DNA of 64,000 nucleotides from DASYQD01 sp963837455 (GCA_963837455.1 CAWINM010000001.1:2294001-2358000), one strand, 5' to 3'. Shown: positions 45,901-56,737, counted from the first letter of the stretch. The notes: a model not told the origin generated them from the sequence alone. Numbers and translations are program-made.

Positions 45901-45992
45901 CGGCGGCTCGGAGCGCTCGGTACCGGCCAGCCACCGTCGGTGGCGTGCGCGTCAAGACCTGGGCGAATCTCAGCATTCCGTTCAAGCTCTGA
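42975..45992 (+). CDS. Pseudoreceiver - Ser/Thr protein kinase - TonB C-terminal fusion protein
   Basis: 1005 residues. Residues 1-115 look like a receiver domain that lost its acidic pocket and phospho-Asp (IEQEAPYA; LVLVSTAAPG) but kept Lys (ALSKPF). A 250-residue Ala/Pro linker follows, with two repeats of DxQLQQTLSG/DVLLSQTLSG type. The kinase (about 375-650) is complete: VAVGGMAEVW loop, VAIKKIL lysine, VHRDVSPQNVL, CDFGIVKA, YMSPEQAWG. A membrane helix (about 724-743) is followed by a periplasmic coiled coil and a TonB_C domain (PEYPALAKRFGVQGVVVVSV to the end). It could link cytoplasmic phosphorylation with an outer-membrane or envelope partner. Confidence 0.92.
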   Translation: MSLILVIEQEAPYAERIKGALTAEGWTVEVVDGREAAVAAAANGAPDLVLVSTAAPGADEVLRSFARAHGGPGAMALTAAGAATPAGADGALSKPFTDEQLRVSVRRCLSRGQKAAAEAAAARAASAGAQLTSQDLFGDLLAEVEEEALRAARPAPARPEPDIDKQLQQTLSGVLDASARPAARPASAAPATPHSDPAPQPTPIAPAVAAPTTAAASASPPVAAPPPPAPKPAQPSRPAAAARARAADAASGEIDVLLSQTLSGLGVATRPRRAAPHPAAAPKAEMPPAAVPAAAHEEPPGAQAVVVETPEAEPPKLEPAAAAAVPPEPPRRERGRRPAEVPPPVVVFSPVPDLPPPTGGFATVRVETARPVPPDQFGQYSLLDRVAVGGMAEVWKARMKGVEGFQKTVAIKKILPHLTDSVDFVTMFIDEAKLAAQLNHPNIIHIYDLGKLEDDYYIAMEYVEGRDLRSILNTARRREQPLPTGLALLIAARLASALDYAHRKRDFDNRELGLVHRDVSPQNVLISYEGDIKLCDFGIVKAVAKASKTQMGALKGKLQYMSPEQAWGRVVDARSDIFSLGAVLFEMLTGRRLFAGESEISVLEAVRECRVQSVREVEPGTSEAVDAIVRRALAKDPDDRYQTAGEMQKELESVLYTFKPTPSQEELGAHMRRLFSEELGETGATDGKAVGSAASVPSPGAEVPAVAPVGGLQEGGEGGRKRPWLVPVAAVLVLGVVGVVFWLTRGGFAPTGAADRAAAAAAPAAAPAPAASAPVVPAPTPLPAAAPADTAEMQRLVQQQLQAKEEQLKQQLEEQRRQIAAQLKSEPAPSAASSLKPSPTQVAAVTLPQPSTAPTQIVEEPPAAPPEAETAAAEVASAVPEPSAAPAPIAAVPVAPPPPPKPAINEGDLVEPGTPGLTPPAFVSVEKPEYPALAKRFGVQGVVVVSVLVNERGAVEQARIVKGVAQKVGINEAALAAARSARYRPATVGGVRVKTWANLSIPFKL

Positions 45993-46007
45993 GGGAGGAG
46001 CTCTGCG

Positions 46008-46244
46008 ATGTCGACCCTGAGCGATCAGCAACGCAAGTTCTACGAGAACACCCTGCAGGTGACCAAGCAGGAGATCAACGACCTCGATCGGCAGATCGAG
46101 GAAGAGCTGGCCAAGGTCAAGGAGCGGCTGGCCCAGCTGCAGAATGGCAAGAAGGCGGCGCGACAGATGTACGATGCAGCTTGCTTGCGTCTCGAGATCC
46201 CCAACGACCTCGCCGAAGAGGAAGGCGCCGAGGCCGAGGTCTGA
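46008..46244 (+). CDS. Small coiled-coil protein of unknown function
   Basis: 78 residues with GGAGGAG before the ATG, 15 bases after the kinase-TonB stop. Nearly the whole sequence is helical with heptad spacing: QQRKFYENTLQVTKQEINDL and DRQIEEELAKVKERLAQLQNG. It ends in a Glu-rich tail. No family is recognised. Tight spacing suggests co-expression with the kinase gene; accD follows 67 bases later. It could be an adaptor for the kinase, but this is only positional inference. Confidence 0.75.
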   Translation: MSTLSDQQRKFYENTLQVTKQEINDLDRQIEEELAKVKERLAQLQNGKKAARQMYDAACLRLEIPNDLAEEEGAEAEV

Positions 46245-46311
46245 GCGCTCCTGCAGCGGCCCCCCCTCGCGCTGCCGCCGACCAGGACGAGGGGCGCCGC
46301 GCGGCTCTGTG

Positions 46312-47164
46312 ATGGCCTGGTTCCGCAAAGAGAGGAAGCCAAAGGCGGTGCGGCGCGGCCGCACCGGAAGCCCCATTCCCGAGGGGCTGTGGACCAAGTG
46401 CGAGGGGTGCAAGGAAGCGATCTTCAGCCGCGAGCTGGAGAAGAGCCTCCAGGTCTGTCCCAAGTGTGGCTACCACTTCCGGATCGACTCGGCAGCGCGC
46501 ATTCGCCTGTTGCTCGACGAGGAGAGCCCGCGCGAGCTGCTTGCCGCCCTGCGCCCGACCGATCCGCTCGGCTTCGTCGACTCCAAGCGCTACCGCGATC
46601 GGCTCAAGGTCTACCAGCAGGAGGTGGGAGTCAGGGACGCGGTGGTCGTCGTGGAGGGCCACCTCGATGGGCAGGAGGTGTTGCTGGCGGCGATGGAGTA
46701 CCGCTTCATGGGCGGCTCGATGGGGTCGGTGGTGGGAGAGAAGATCGCCCGCGCCGCCGAGATCGCCGCCGAGCGCCGCGTGCCGTTGCTGGTGGTGTCG
46801 GCCTCGGGCGGCGCGCGCATGCAGGAAGGCATCCTGTCGCTGATGCAGATGGCGAAGATCTCGGCCGCGCTGGCGCGCTTGCGCGCCCGGGCGCGTGCCG
46901 TACATCTCCGTGCTCACCGATCCGACCACCGGCGGCGTCACCGCCTCCTTCGCCATGCTCGGCGACCTCAACATCGCCGAGCCCGGAGCCCTGATCGGTT
47001 TCGCCGGGCCGCGGGTCATCGAGCAGACCATCCGCCAGGAGCTGCCGGAGGGGTTCCAGCGCAGCGAGTTCCTGCTCGAGCACGGCTTTCTCGACATGGT
47101 GGTGCCGCGTCACGAGCTCAAGGCGACGCTGGCCCGCTGTCTGCGCCACCTGCACGCCGCCTAG
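46312..47164 (+). CDS. accD: Acetyl-CoA carboxylase carboxyltransferase subunit beta (AccD), one frame slip
   Basis: AccD with AccA transfers carboxyl from biotin to acetyl-CoA for fatty-acid synthesis. The N-terminal zinc ribbon is intact (CEGC near residue 30, CPKCGYHF near 50). LRPTDPLGFVDSKRYRDR, YRFMGGSMGSVVGEK, VVSASGGARMQEGILSLMQM follow. At about 46890 the frame slips; the second frame carries PYISVLTDPTTGGVTASFAM, FAGPRVIEQTI and FLLEHGFLDMVV to 47164. One surplus base restores a 283-residue protein, and the site reads as GC[G/C] before GTG (Ala either way). I consider the gene functional. folC follows 89 bases later, as in many bacteria. Confidence 0.9.
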
Positions 47165-47253
47165 CCCTCGCCTCGTGGCGATGATCGGGAGGTAACATCC
47201 CTCCCCGGCTCGGGTGAACGCGCCGCTGCGCTCGGGCCGTCAGACGGTGTGCC

Positions 47254-48588
47254 ATGCGTTCCGCAGACGCCATCCTCGCCCGGCTCGAGCCGCTGGGCAT
47301 GCGCCTCGACCTGGCGCCATTCCGGCGGCTGCTGTCGCTGCTCGGAGAGCCGCAGCGGGTGTTGCCGGCGGTGCTGGTGGCGGGGACCAACGGCAAGGGG
47401 TCGACGGCGGCGCTGCTCGCCGCCATCGGCTGCGCCGCCGGGTACCGCACCGGCCTCTACACCTCGCCTCACCTCGAAGAGCCGCGCGAGCGCATTCGCA
47501 TCGACGGCCTCTCTCTCGCAACTCTCGAGCTCGATCGGCTGCTGGAATCGGTGATCGTGGTGGCGGGCGACGCGCTGCCAACGCCCTTCGAAGCGTTGAC
47601 CGCGGCGGCCTGCATGGCATTCGCAGAGGACGGCGTGGAGCTCGCGGTGCTCGAGGTTGGCCTCGGCGGCCGTCTCGACGCCACCAACGCCGTCGAGCCG
47701 CTGCTCTCGGTGGTGACGCCGATCGCCCTCGACCACCAGGCGCAGCTCGGCGGCACGTTGGCGGCGATCGCCGCCGAGAAGGCGGGCGTCTTCCGCCGCG
47801 ACCGCCCGGCGCTCGCCTGGGGCGGCGATGCGGAGTCGACGGCGGCGCTGCGGGCGGCAGCGGATGCCTGCGGTGCCGGGCTCAAGCTCGGCGTCGAGGC
47901 GGTCGAGATCGAGGGCGGGGGCGCCGACGGCGACGGTGGACAGCGTCTCGACCTGCGGACCGCGACCGCTGCCTACCGGCTGCGGCTGCCGCTCGCCGGC
48001 CGCCACCAGCAGCGCAATCTGGCGCTCGCCGTGCTGGCGGCGGAGCGTCTCGCGTCTCTGGGGCTTCCGCGCATCGACGGCGAGGCCATCGCCAGCGGGG
48101 TCGCCGGGTGCCGCTGGCCGGGGCGGCTCGAGGCGGTGGAGATGCCGTCGGGCCAGACCGTGCTGCTCGATGGCGCGCACAACCTGGCCGCCATCGCCGC
48201 GCTTGCCGAGCACCTCGGCGACCGCTACGGCGCCTGGGATCTCGTCTTCGGCACTCTTGCCGACAAGGACGCCGTGGGGATGGCCGCCCTGCTGGCGCCG
48301 CTGGCGCGACGGATCTTCCTCGCCCCTCCCGAGTCGCCGCGCGCGATGCCGCTCGCCGCGCTCGCGGCGGTGCCCGCGCTCGCCGCTGCCATGCCGACCT
48401 CGGGAGTGGGCCCGGCACTCGAGCGGGCGCTCGGTGACGGCGCCCCGGTGGTGGTGGCTGCCGGCTCTCTCTACCTCGTTGGCGAGGCGCGCCGCTGGCT
48501 GCAGCGGCGCCACGGAGTGCCGCCACCGGCGGCCGAGGTGCCGACCTGGGAGCGCGGCGCCGGCGACGCGGTCCGTGGCGGAGCGTGA
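47254..48588 (+). CDS. folC: Bifunctional folylpolyglutamate synthase / dihydrofolate synthase
   Basis: 444 residues. FolC adds glutamates to folates and, in its bacterial bifunctional form, makes dihydrofolate from dihydropteroate. It has the Mur-ligase fold: P-loop VLVAGTNGKGSTAALLA, YTSPHLEEPRERI, the ELAVLEVGLGGRLDATNAV metal/substrate segment, TPIALDHQAQLGGTLAAIA-type motif (seen as PIALDHQAQLGGTLAAIA), EKAGVFR, CRWPGRLEAV and LDGAHNLAAI. The gap after accD contains a small GGGAGG/CCTCCC stem (about 47200-47218). It converges with glyA. Confidence 0.93.
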   Translation: MRSADAILARLEPLGMRLDLAPFRRLLSLLGEPQRVLPAVLVAGTNGKGSTAALLAAIGCAAGYRTGLYTSPHLEEPRERIRIDGLSLATLELDRLLESVIVVAGDALPTPFEALTAAACMAFAEDGVELAVLEVGLGGRLDATNAVEPLLSVVTPIALDHQAQLGGTLAAIAAEKAGVFRRDRPALAWGGDAESTAALRAAADACGAGLKLGVEAVEIEGGGADGDGGQRLDLRTATAAYRLRLPLAGRHQQRNLALAVLAAERLASLGLPRIDGEAIASGVAGCRWPGRLEAVEMPSGQTVLLDGAHNLAAIAALAEHLGDRYGAWDLVFGTLADKDAVGMAALLAPLARRIFLAPPESPRAMPLAALAAVPALAAAMPTSGVGPALERALGDGAPVVVAAGSLYLVGEARRWLQRRHGVPPPAAEVPTWERGAGDAVRGGA

Positions 48589-48597
48589 CCGTCACGG

Positions 48598-48648
48598 AGA
48601 GGCGCCGCGGGGGAGCGCATGCCTCGCGAGTTGTTCTGCGGCGCCTCT
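48598..48648. terminator. Long-stem hairpin between converging folC and glyA
   Basis: AGAGGCGCCGC (48598-48608) and GCGGCGCCTCT (48638-48648) form a perfect 11-bp stem with a 29-base loop, extendable by a G-T and a G-C pair. It sits between two converging genes. No T-run is seen, so a Rho-independent role in the classical form is uncertain. Confidence 0.5.
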
Positions 48649-48713
48649 TCCGCGGTGCCGTTCGCCGGTGCGCGCCAGCGGAGCGTCGGGGAGATGCCGT
48701 CGCAGGCCCGCGG

Positions 48714-49977
48714 CTAGCTCAGGGGGTCGTAGAGCGGAAACTGCAGGCAGAGGCGGCGCACCTGGTCCGCTACCGCGGCACTGCTGTGCTCGCTCTCGGC
48801 ATCGGCGAGCGCCTCGGCGATGAGGTCGCCGATGCGGTCCATCTCCGCTCCACCCATGCCGCGGGTGGTGACGGCGGGGGTGCCGATGCGCACGCCGGAG
48901 GCCACCAGCGGCGGGTTGCGGTCGTAGGGGATGGTGTTCTTGTTGACAGTGATGCGAGCGCGCTCGAGCGCCTTCTCGGCGTCCTTGCCGGTCAGCCCGC
49001 GCGCCGCCACGTCGACGAGGAAGACGTGGTTGTCGGTGCCGCCGGAGACGATGCGGAAGCCGCGCCCGCCGAGGCGTGCGCCAGCGCGCTCGGCGTTGGC
49101 GACGATCTGCCGCTGGTAGCTGCGCGAACTCCGGCGCCGCCGCCTCCTTGAAGGCCACCGCCTTGGCGGCGATGACGTGCATGAGCGGGCCGCCCTGGAT
49201 GCCGGGGAAGACGGCGCGATCGAGGTCCTTGGCGTGCCGCTGCTTGCACAGGACCATGCCGCCGCGCGGGCCGCGCAGCGTCTTGTGCGTGGTGGTGGTG
49301 ACGAAGTCGGCGTGCGGCACCGGCGAGGGGTGGAGGCCGGCGGCCACCAGCCCGGCGATGTGGGCGATGTCGGCCATCAGCAGCGCGCCGACCTGCGTCG
49401 GCGATGGCGCGGAAGCGCGCGAAGTCGATCGTGCGCGGGTAGGCGCTGGCGCCGGCGACGATCAGCTTCGGCCGGTGCTCCCTGCGCGAGCGCCGCGATC
49501 GCGTCGTAGTCGATGCGCTCGCTGTCGCGATCGACGCCGTAGGCGACGACCTTGAAGAGCGTGCCGGAGAAGTTGAGCGGCGATGGCCGTGCGTGAGGTG
49601 CCCGCCGTGGGCGAGGTCCATCGCCAGCAGCGTGTCGCCGGGCTGCAGGCAGCGCGAAGTAGACCGCCATGTTGGCCTGCGCGCCCGAGTGCGGCTGCAC
49701 GTTGGCGTGCTCGCGCGCCGAAGAGCGCCTTGGCGCGGTCGATCGCCAGCTGCTCGACGACGTCGACGAACTCGCAGCCGCCGTAGTAGCGCTTGCCCGG
49801 GTAGCCCTCGGCGTACTTGTTGGTGAGCACCGAGCCCATGCGCCTCGAGCACCGCCGCGGCTGACGTAGTTCTCCGAGGCGATCAGCTCGAGCCCGTCGT
49901 GCTGGCGGCTGGCGCTCGCGGGCGATGGTGTCCCAGATCTCCGGGTCGGCGGCCTCGAGGTTGCGGCTGTCGAGCAT
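48714..49977 (-). CDS. glyA: Serine hydroxymethyltransferase GlyA, frame interrupted by ten two-allele sites
   Basis: GlyA interconverts serine and glycine and charges tetrahydrofolate. Conserved pieces occur in order across all frames: GLELIASENYVS, NKYAEGYPGKRYYGG, KALFGA, NVQPHSGAQANMAVY, MDLAHGGHLTHG, HRPKLIVAGASAYPRTIDF, MADIAHIAGLVAAG, TTTTHKTLRGPRGGM (PLP lysine) and the C-terminal GVRIGTPAVTTRGM. Ten surplus bases, near 49908, 49858, 49841, 49713, 49649, 49584 (two), 49483, 49394 and 49120, bring 1264 bases to 418 codons, exactly family length. Most sites are alternative bases of one codon, e.g. GC[G/C] ATG, CT[G/C] CTG, [C/A]GG GAG. Gene is probably intact in the organism. Confidence 0.9.
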
Positions 49978-50032
49978 CGGGGTCAGGGGTTCGGTGGGGC
50001 GGGTGCGCGCGTCGGCGGCAGGCCCGACGCGC

Positions 50033-50221
50033 TCAGTCTTGCGGCGCCTCCGGGGTGGGCTTGGCCTCCTCGCGCTTCCTTCCGCCGCTCTTCTTGGCGG
50101 CCGGCTTCTTGGCCGTCTTTGCCTTCTCCTGCGCCTCCGCCCGGGCGGCGCTGCGGCGGCGTTGCAGCCGCTTGGCACGGCGCTGGCGGCGCCGTTTCAG
50201 CTCGCGATCTTTCTCACGCAT
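50033..50221 (-). CDS. Small, very basic protein
   Basis: 62 residues from ATG 50221 (GAGAGG upstream). It begins MREKDRELKRRRQRRAKRLQRRR and continues with Lys/Ala-rich repeats (EAQEKAKTAKKPAAKKSGGRK) and an acidic-Pro tail. About one third of the residues are Arg or Lys. It looks like a nucleic-acid-binding or ribosome-associated small protein of the kind often found in Acidobacteriota and delta-proteobacteria; no named family is recognised. It lies 55 bases upstream of glyA on the same strand. The high Arg content is also what a shadow ORF in G+C-rich DNA can give, so I am cautious. Confidence 0.6.
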   Translation of the reverse strand: MREKDRELKRRRQRRAKRLQRRRSAARAEAQEKAKTAKKPAAKKSGGRKREEAKPTPEAPQD

Positions 50222-50291
50222 GGTGCAACCTCTCGCATGTGGGGAGTGAATGCATGTCGGCGCGACAGCTTGTCGCAGCCCCGGTGCCAGG

Positions 50292-51200
50292 TCAAGGCGG
50301 CGGCGTTGTGGCCCCACCCTGGGCGCGCCAGCCCGGCACCCACGCTTCGATGCCGCTCTTGGGCCACTCTGTCTGCACGCCGAGGAGGTCAGCCAGCAGG
50401 CGCGGCACCCCGCGCAACTCGGGCTCCCCAGGCACGCGTTGGGAGCTCAAACCGCTGGCGGCAGCGATGAACAGCGCTGGATCGTGCTCCAGCGCGGAGC
50501 GGATGCCGTGATCCGACATCACCACCAGGACGTCGTTGGCATCGAGCGCCTGGTAGAGCTGGCGAAGGCGCAGGTCCATGTGAGCCTGGCTTGGCGATGC
50601 TGCGCACTGCCACCGCCGTGAAGGAGGGCACGCTCGAGAGGACGGCGCGCACGCCGTTGCCGGCGAGGGCATCGAAAGTCGGTAGGTCGCCACGGGCGCG
50701 TCCGAGGTCGACGAATCGCCAATTGGCGCAGTCCAGGATGACCACGAACAGCCGGTTGCCGCCGCTCGCCGGCCGCTGGTGAAGTGGCGCCATGGATGTC
50801 GAGCTGGAGGTCGCCAACGCACGCGCCACGACGGTGGCGACCGCGGTGCCGTCGGCACTCGGCCGTGCAGCTCCCGATCCGCGAAGATGACCGTCGCCGT
50901 CGCGCAGCACCCAGTGCAAGGGCCAGGTGTCGGTAGGGCGTGCGACCACCACTCGTCCCGAGGGCGGAACCGGCAGGCTGAGGTAGGGCATGTCGTGCGG
51001 GGCTGCCGGCGGAGGCGAGACGAGCAGACGCATCCCGGGTTGCGGCGAGGTGACGCGGAGTCTCGATCGCGCCCGCACGAGCCGTAGCCAGCTCTGCCGC
51101 GCTTCCTCGCTCTTGCGCCGAGTGCAGGAAGCTAGTCGGCCGGTGCCCGCCGACAACCGGCGGCGAGCAACGCCGCGGCGAGCCACCAGCCGACGTGCAA
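50292..51200 (-). pseudogene. Alkaline-phosphatase-superfamily phosphodiesterase lipoprotein remnant, internally deleted
   Basis: Read from TTG 51200, the first codons encode a lipoprotein signal (GWWLAAALLAAGC). After a slip near 51145 the frame reads through a beta-rich segment (YLSLPVPPSGRVVVARPTD) into RLFVVILDCANWRFVDLGRA, then LPTFDALAGNGVRAVLSSVPSFTAVAV. This is the N-terminal metal/nucleophile half of the type I phosphodiesterase/sulfatase superfamily. Near 50590 the frame shifts and at once enters the C-terminal part, with LDANDVLVVMSDHGIRSALEHDPAL (metal-binding DHG). The normal intervening 150-250 residues are absent. So the gene is both slipped and internally deleted. Whether the deletion is real or an assembly loss is open. 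Confidence 0.6.
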
Positions 51201-51259
51201 GGAGCGGAGCCGGCAGGACCGAGCTCGACTCGCGTGGCGCGTCCTGCCAGTCCGGGCAG

Positions 51260-52829
<1,570 letters not shown>

Positions 52830-52943
52830 CGTGCGCGCCCCTCCGGTGTGGGGGCGAAGGATACCGCAGCGGGCGCGACGGTACGGTGGGGTGGCGCTCG
52901 CGCTCGCCGCGCCTTGGCACGGCGCGCACAGCGTTGCGAGCCG

Positions 52944-52949
52944 TACAAT
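52944..52949 (+). promoter_or_regulatory. -10 element of a probably leaderless tldD transcript (TACAAT-N6-ATG)
   Basis: TACAAT, five of six consensus -10 bases, ends 6 bases before the ATG at 52956, so transcription should begin at the start codon. No Shine-Dalgarno precedes it. It is the best of four elements with this geometry. Upstream, 127 bases separate tldD from the divergent carboxyltransferase. Confidence 0.5.
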
Positions 52950-52955
52950 CCGCGG

Positions 52956-54269
52956 ATGCCGTTTGGCGAGCTCGACCGCCCTGCCCTCGCCCGGGCGCTG
53001 GCGCAGCTCGCCGAGGGGCCCGAGGACCTCGTCGACGCCCTTCTCGAGCGCGTCGAGGTAGTCGAGCTGCCACCCGCCGGCGAGCCTGCCGGCGTCCGTC
53101 TCTGGCGCGAGGAGGGCCTGGCGGTGCGCCTCTGTCGCGGCGAGCGCAGCTGGCTCGCCAGCCGCGACCGCCTCGATCGCGACGCCTTCGTCGATGCCCT
53201 GCGGCAGGTGGCGCGGGTCCATCCGCGGGCGGTGCCGCCCCCACCGGCGGTGCTGATCGCGCCCTGGGGACCGCTCCCTGGCAGTGCCGAGCTCGAGGCT
53301 TTCCCGCGGCTGCTCGACCGCGCCTTGCGCGACAGGCGGGTGGCGTTCCCCTACCGCCTCGGCTTGCGCCGGCATCACCGAGACCTGCAGGTGGCGACTC
53401 CACATCTGGCCCCGGCTCCCGAGCGCGAGAGGTACTACAGCTTTCGCGTCGAGCTGCCCTGGGGGAGTGTCGGCGGGCTGCTGCCCGAGCTCGACGACGA
53501 GGCGGCGGAGGGGCTCGCCGGCCGTCTGGCCGACGGCTTCCGGGCGCGCGAGGCGGCACCTCCATCACCCGGTGTCACCACCGTGCTCCTGGCGCCGGCG
53601 GCGGCGGCCACCCTGTTGCACGAGGCGGTCGCCCACGCACTCGAGGCCGACACCCTCGCCGCTGCCGGCGCGCCGGAATCGGCGCACGGGGTGCGGCTGT
53701 CGCCGGCCGCCCTCGACGTGCTCGACGACCCCGGCGGTGCGCCACGTCCGGTGCGACGCCGCACCGATGACGAGGGGACGCCGGTGTTGCCGCGTTGGCT
53801 ACTGCGCGGTGGTGTCGTCGACCAGCCGCTCGCCGACCAGCGCTGGGCGCGCCGCCTGCCGGGCCTGCAGCCGGGCGCGGGGAGACGCGATAGTCGGCAC
53901 CGGCTGCCGGCACCGCGCTCCACGTACCTGCGCCTTCTCCCTGGCGAGGCGTCGCTCGAGGAGCTGCTGGCTCGTGCCGGCGATGGGCTCTACCTGGTGG
54001 AGCCCCGGCGGGGCCGGCTCGACGTGGCCAAGGGCACCTTCGCCCTCGGCTTCGCGCATGGGCGTCGGATTGCGGCCGGCGCCCTGCACGAGCCGGTGGG
54101 GCCCTGTACCCTGCGGGGCCGCATCGTCGACCTGCTCGCCGGTGTCGAGGGGGTGGGCAGCCGGGCGGTGGCCGCTGGTGCCGGCTGGTGTGCCAAGGGG
54201 GGGCAGCGGCTGCCGGTGTGGGCGGCCGTGCCCGAGCTGTTGCTCGCGGGGGTCGAGGTGGAGTCCTGA
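52956..54269 (+). CDS. tldD: TldD family metalloprotease subunit
   Basis: 437 residues. TldD and TldE/PmbA form a zinc protease that degrades unfolded peptides and matures some ribosomal peptides. The TldD hallmark H-E-x-x-x-H is present in LLHEAVAHALEAD (about residue 222), in the right place before the conserved segments RRTDDEGTPVLPRWLLRGGVV, STYLRLLPGEASLEELL, GDGLYLVE and FALGFAHGRRI. The sequence is more divergent and slightly shorter than E. coli TldD (481). It is followed by the partner gene 25 bases later. Confidence 0.87.
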   Translation: MPFGELDRPALARALAQLAEGPEDLVDALLERVEVVELPPAGEPAGVRLWREEGLAVRLCRGERSWLASRDRLDRDAFVDALRQVARVHPRAVPPPPAVLIAPWGPLPGSAELEAFPRLLDRALRDRRVAFPYRLGLRRHHRDLQVATPHLAPAPERERYYSFRVELPWGSVGGLLPELDDEAAEGLAGRLADGFRAREAAPPSPGVTTVLLAPAAAATLLHEAVAHALEADTLAAAGAPESAHGVRLSPAALDVLDDPGGAPRPVRRRTDDEGTPVLPRWLLRGGVVDQPLADQRWARRLPGLQPGAGRRDSRHRLPAPRSTYLRLLPGEASLEELLARAGDGLYLVEPRRGRLDVAKGTFALGFAHGRRIAAGALHEPVGPCTLRGRIVDLLAGVEGVGSRAVAAGAGWCAKGGQRLPVWAAVPELLLAGVEVES

Positions 54270-54294
54270 GGGGGTCTCCCGGGGTGCGGGGGGC

Positions 54295-55596
54295 ATGACG
54301 GAGCACACGGAAGTCGTGCTCGAGGCGTTGCGGGAAGCCGGGCTGTCCGAGGCCGAGGTGTATATCAAGGAGGGGCGCAGCCGCCGCCTTGCCCTCGGTC
54401 TCGCCGGTCCCGAGCACCAGGTAGTGGTCGAGGAGGGCTGGGCGGTGCGCGCCGGCGATCGGCGCGCCGGCTTCTTCGTGGCGGGCACCGGCAAGCCTGC
54501 GCCAGAGGGGCCCTGGCCGGAGCCCCAGGGCTTTCCAGCACCCTTGCCGGGAGCCGCGCCGGTGCTGCGCTGGACGGAGCCGACGGATCTCGGCACCCCG
54601 CTGGTCTCGGAGCTCGAGGCCCAGGCGCTGCTCCACGCCATCGACGAGGCGCTCGCCGCCGAGCTGCCGGGGGCGCGGCTCGCCGAGGCCGTGCTCGAAG
54701 ACGGCTCGAGCGCCTCGACGCTGGCGAGCTCCCACGGTGTGCGCGCCCGCTGGCGTCAGCGGGTGGCGCGGGTCCGGCTGGTGGCGACCCTGCCCGACGC
54801 CGGGGTGAGGGCGACGCTCGAGCAGGGCGCCCGCGAGGCCCGGCGGCTGCAGCCGAGGAGCCTGGCGCGGGCCCTTGCCGATCGACTGGCGGTGCGGGCC
54901 CGGGGCGCGGTCGCCGACCGCGAGGTCGGTGACGTGGTGCTCGCCCCGGCAACGGCGGCGCGGTTGCTCGCCGGGCTCCTGCCGCTGCTCGTCGGGCCGG
55001 AGGGGCGGCAGCTGGTGATGCCGCTGCTCGCCGAGGGCGGGCGGCTGGGCTCGACGCTGCTGTCGGTGGTCGACGACGGCCGACTGCCCGGCGGGCTCCT
55101 GGCCAGCGCGGTCGACGGAGAGGGGGTGCCGACGCGTGCCGTGCCCTTGATCGAGGCTGGCCTCTACCGGCAGCCCCTGCTCGCCTGGTGGCAGGCCCGG
55201 GGCAGCGGCGCGGTGGCGAGCGGCTGCAGCCTGCGGTCGAGCTTCCGCGACCTGCCGCGCCCGGGCCCGACCCACCTGTTCGTGCGCCCGCAGGAAGGGG
55301 TGCGGCCGGCGGCGCTGGTGGCGGCGCTCACCAGCGGCTGTTACCTTCTCGACGCCGATGGCGCCGGCAGCTTCGACCTCGCCGCCGATCGCTTCGCCCT
55401 CCCCGTGTGCGGCTTCCACCTTGCCGCCGGTGCCGCGCGCCGGCCACTCGCCGCCGCCTGGCTGTGCGGCGCGATCAGCAGCCTGCTGCAGGGCATCAAG
55501 GGCGTGGCGCGCGACCTCGCCTTCCTTCCCCTCACCGGCATGATCGGCAGCCCGACGCTGCGGGTGGCGGGGCTCGAGGTGCGCGGGCAGCTCTAA
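54295..55596 (+). CDS. pmbA: TldE/PmbA-type partner of TldD
   Basis: 433 residues. It resembles TldD in fold but lacks the HExxxH motif, as expected for PmbA/TldE. Family segments are EALREAGLSEAEVYIKEGRS, GDVVLAPATAARLLAGLLPLL, STLLSVVDDGRLPGGLLAS, DGEGVPTRAVPLIEAGLY, THLFVRPQEG and the C-terminal ALPVCGFHLAAGAARRPL then GIKGVARDLAFLP, GSPTLRVAGLEVRG. It acts with TldD as a heterodimeric cytoplasmic protease. No ribosomal-peptide cluster is seen here, so general proteolysis is the default view. Intact. Confidence 0.87.
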   Translation: MTEHTEVVLEALREAGLSEAEVYIKEGRSRRLALGLAGPEHQVVVEEGWAVRAGDRRAGFFVAGTGKPAPEGPWPEPQGFPAPLPGAAPVLRWTEPTDLGTPLVSELEAQALLHAIDEALAAELPGARLAEAVLEDGSSASTLASSHGVRARWRQRVARVRLVATLPDAGVRATLEQGAREARRLQPRSLARALADRLAVRARGAVADREVGDVVLAPATAARLLAGLLPLLVGPEGRQLVMPLLAEGGRLGSTLLSVVDDGRLPGGLLASAVDGEGVPTRAVPLIEAGLYRQPLLAWWQARGSGAVASGCSLRSSFRDLPRPGPTHLFVRPQEGVRPAALVAALTSGCYLLDADGAGSFDLAADRFALPVCGFHLAAGAARRPLAAAWLCGAISSLLQGIKGVARDLAFLPLTGMIGSPTLRVAGLEVRGQL

Positions 55597-55663
55597 GGTC
55601 CCGCCGTGGCACAATGCGCGCCCGGTAGCGACCCCTCTCACCCCGGCCACGGGAGCGACCCCC

Positions 55664-56737
<1,074 letters not shown>

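Noticed and set aside
48585..49151. Plus-strand ORF opposite glyA
   Set aside because: It is antisense to conserved GlyA C-terminal sequence and lacks any recognisable feature.
55612..55628. Possible sigma54 promoter (TGGCAC-N5-GCGCC) before ychF
   Set aside because: Only the GG and GC core positions match; the TTGC element is absent and ychF is not a typical sigma54 target.
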